Below, piece by piece: positions 63,407 to 64,000 of a DNA stretch of 64,000 nt. The first letter of the stretch is position 1. Every line of letters begins with the position of its first letter. A program made the position numbers and the translations under genes. The stretch comes from Aestuariibaculum marinum (lineage in GTDB: Bacteria > Bacteroidota > Bacteroidia > Flavobacteriales > Flavobacteriaceae): assembly GCF_014596975.1 (NCBI RefSeq), contig NZ_JACVXD010000012.1:1-64000 (forward strand), in the 5' to 3' direction. The notes beneath the pieces were generated by a model, which was not told where the DNA came from, searched no databases, and saw nothing but the letters and a program-made list of their open reading frames with translations.

Positions 63407-64000
63407 ATGACGCATCGTTTAAAAAAAGAAAAGAACTACAGCTATATTGAAGCTGGCGAAGGTACGCCAATTATTGTTTTACACGGCTTAATGGGCGGAT
63501 TAAGTAATTTTGATTCAGTAATAAAACATTTTAGCCAAACCGGCTACAAAGTTATTATCCCCGAATTACCTATATACACTAAGCCCCTACTAAAAACTAA
63601 TGTAAAAAGTTTCGCGGGCTTTTTAAATGAATTTATCGAATTTAAAGGCTACGACGAAGTTATTCTCTTAGGGAATTCTCTTGGCGGACATATTGGCTTA
63701 TACTACACTAAATTACACCCATCAAAAGTAAAAGCTTTAGTAATAACTGGAAGTTCCGGTTTATACGAAAGTGCCATGGGAAGCGGATATACAAAACGTA
63801 GTGATTACGAAGTTATTAAGAAAAAAGCACAGGACGTATTTTACGACCCAGAAGTTGCTACCAAAGAGATTGTAGACGAAGTTTACGCTACCGTAAACGA
63901 CCGAAATAAACTGATTAAAACATTAGCTATTGCTAAAAGTGCGATACGTCACAATATGGCTAATGATTTACCTAAAATGCAAACACCAACCTGCATTATT
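63407..64000 (+). CDS. Alpha/beta hydrolase (partial at window edge)
   Basis: The first 198 codons of a gene that runs off the window. It starts MTHRLKKEKNYSYIEAGEG and has the fold's landmarks: oxyanion strand VLHGLMGGLSNF and nucleophile elbow GNSLGGHIGLYY (Ser in G-N-S-L-G-G). The Asp and His of the triad are expected beyond the end. No signal peptide is seen. The substrate is not predictable. A divergent alpha/beta hydrolase next to mraZ recurs in flavobacteria. Confidence 0.88.
   Translation, partial: MTHRLKKEKNYSYIEAGEGTPIIVLHGLMGGLSNFDSVIKHFSQTGYKVIIPELPIYTKPLLKTNVKSFAGFLNEFIEFKGYDEVILLGNSLGGHIGLYYTKLHPSKVKALVITGSSGLYESAMGSGYTKRSDYEVIKKKAQDVFYDPEVATKEIVDEVYATVNDRNKLIKTLAIAKSAIRHNMANDLPKMQTPTCII

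Overview
The window is AT-rich chromosomal DNA from a member of the Bacteroidota, almost certainly a Flavobacteriaceae (probably marine). The evidence is: Na+-translocating NQR genes; two type IX secretion genes (a plug-type protein and PorT next to ubiE); a short primary sigma factor of about 287 residues; Bacteroidota-type promoters (TAnnTTTG at -7, sometimes TTG at -33) in many intergenic spaces; few Shine-Dalgarno sequences; and a dcw cluster followed by a GatB/YqeY gene. The genus cannot be fixed from the sequence alone.

Layout. 0.2-6.4 kb (minus): complete nqrABCDEF operon. 6.5-10.5 kb: T9SS plug protein, apaG, a small lipoprotein, and a minus-strand pair (a possible permuted papain-like protein and an NRDE/TANGO2 protein). 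10.6-16.7 kb: pruA, a TPR protein, rsmG, an acyl-lipid desaturase, an aspartate aminotransferase and a 55-residue lipoprotein. 16.8-20.1 kb (minus): a small membrane protein and the TrkH/TrkA potassium system. 20.3-31.2 kb: ubiE-porT, a TrmH-type methyltransferase, a TamA/BamA-like outer-membrane protein, fbaA, accD (without its zinc ribbon), a lipoprotein, rpsO and pnp.

31.3-41.5 kb is the accessory part. Two paralogous small lipoproteins flank a small beta-rich secreted protein. Next comes a six-gene minus-strand operon: a DUF6134-like protein, a CPBP-type membrane protein, an extended SDR, a classical SDR, a fatty-acid desaturase and a second extended SDR. Upstream lies a regulator with a multi-pass membrane domain and an AraC HTH. 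A bipartite sequence (TTAAATTGAATATCC ... GATAATTCAGGACATA) occurs twice, upstream of the operon and upstream of the lipoprotein group. I read it as a shared operator or a boundary repeat; this is the best candidate for an undescribed system. An XRE-like regulator and an orphan small protein follow.

41.6-47.4 kb is housekeeping: rpoD, rpe, two CBS-pair proteins, an MtfA-like peptidase, hsp20, deoD, tRNA-Arg(UCG) and yqeY. 47.5-63.1 kb (minus) is the dcw cluster, mraZ-rsmH-ftsL-ftsI-murE-mraY-murD-ftsW-murG-murC-ftsQ-ftsA-ftsZ, headed by three exact 10-bp-spaced MraZ-box-like repeats. The window ends inside a divergent alpha/beta hydrolase gene.

All family calls come from reading the translated sequence; no database search was run. 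Start codons were moved from the longest open frame where a promoter box or family-typical N-terminus argued for it.
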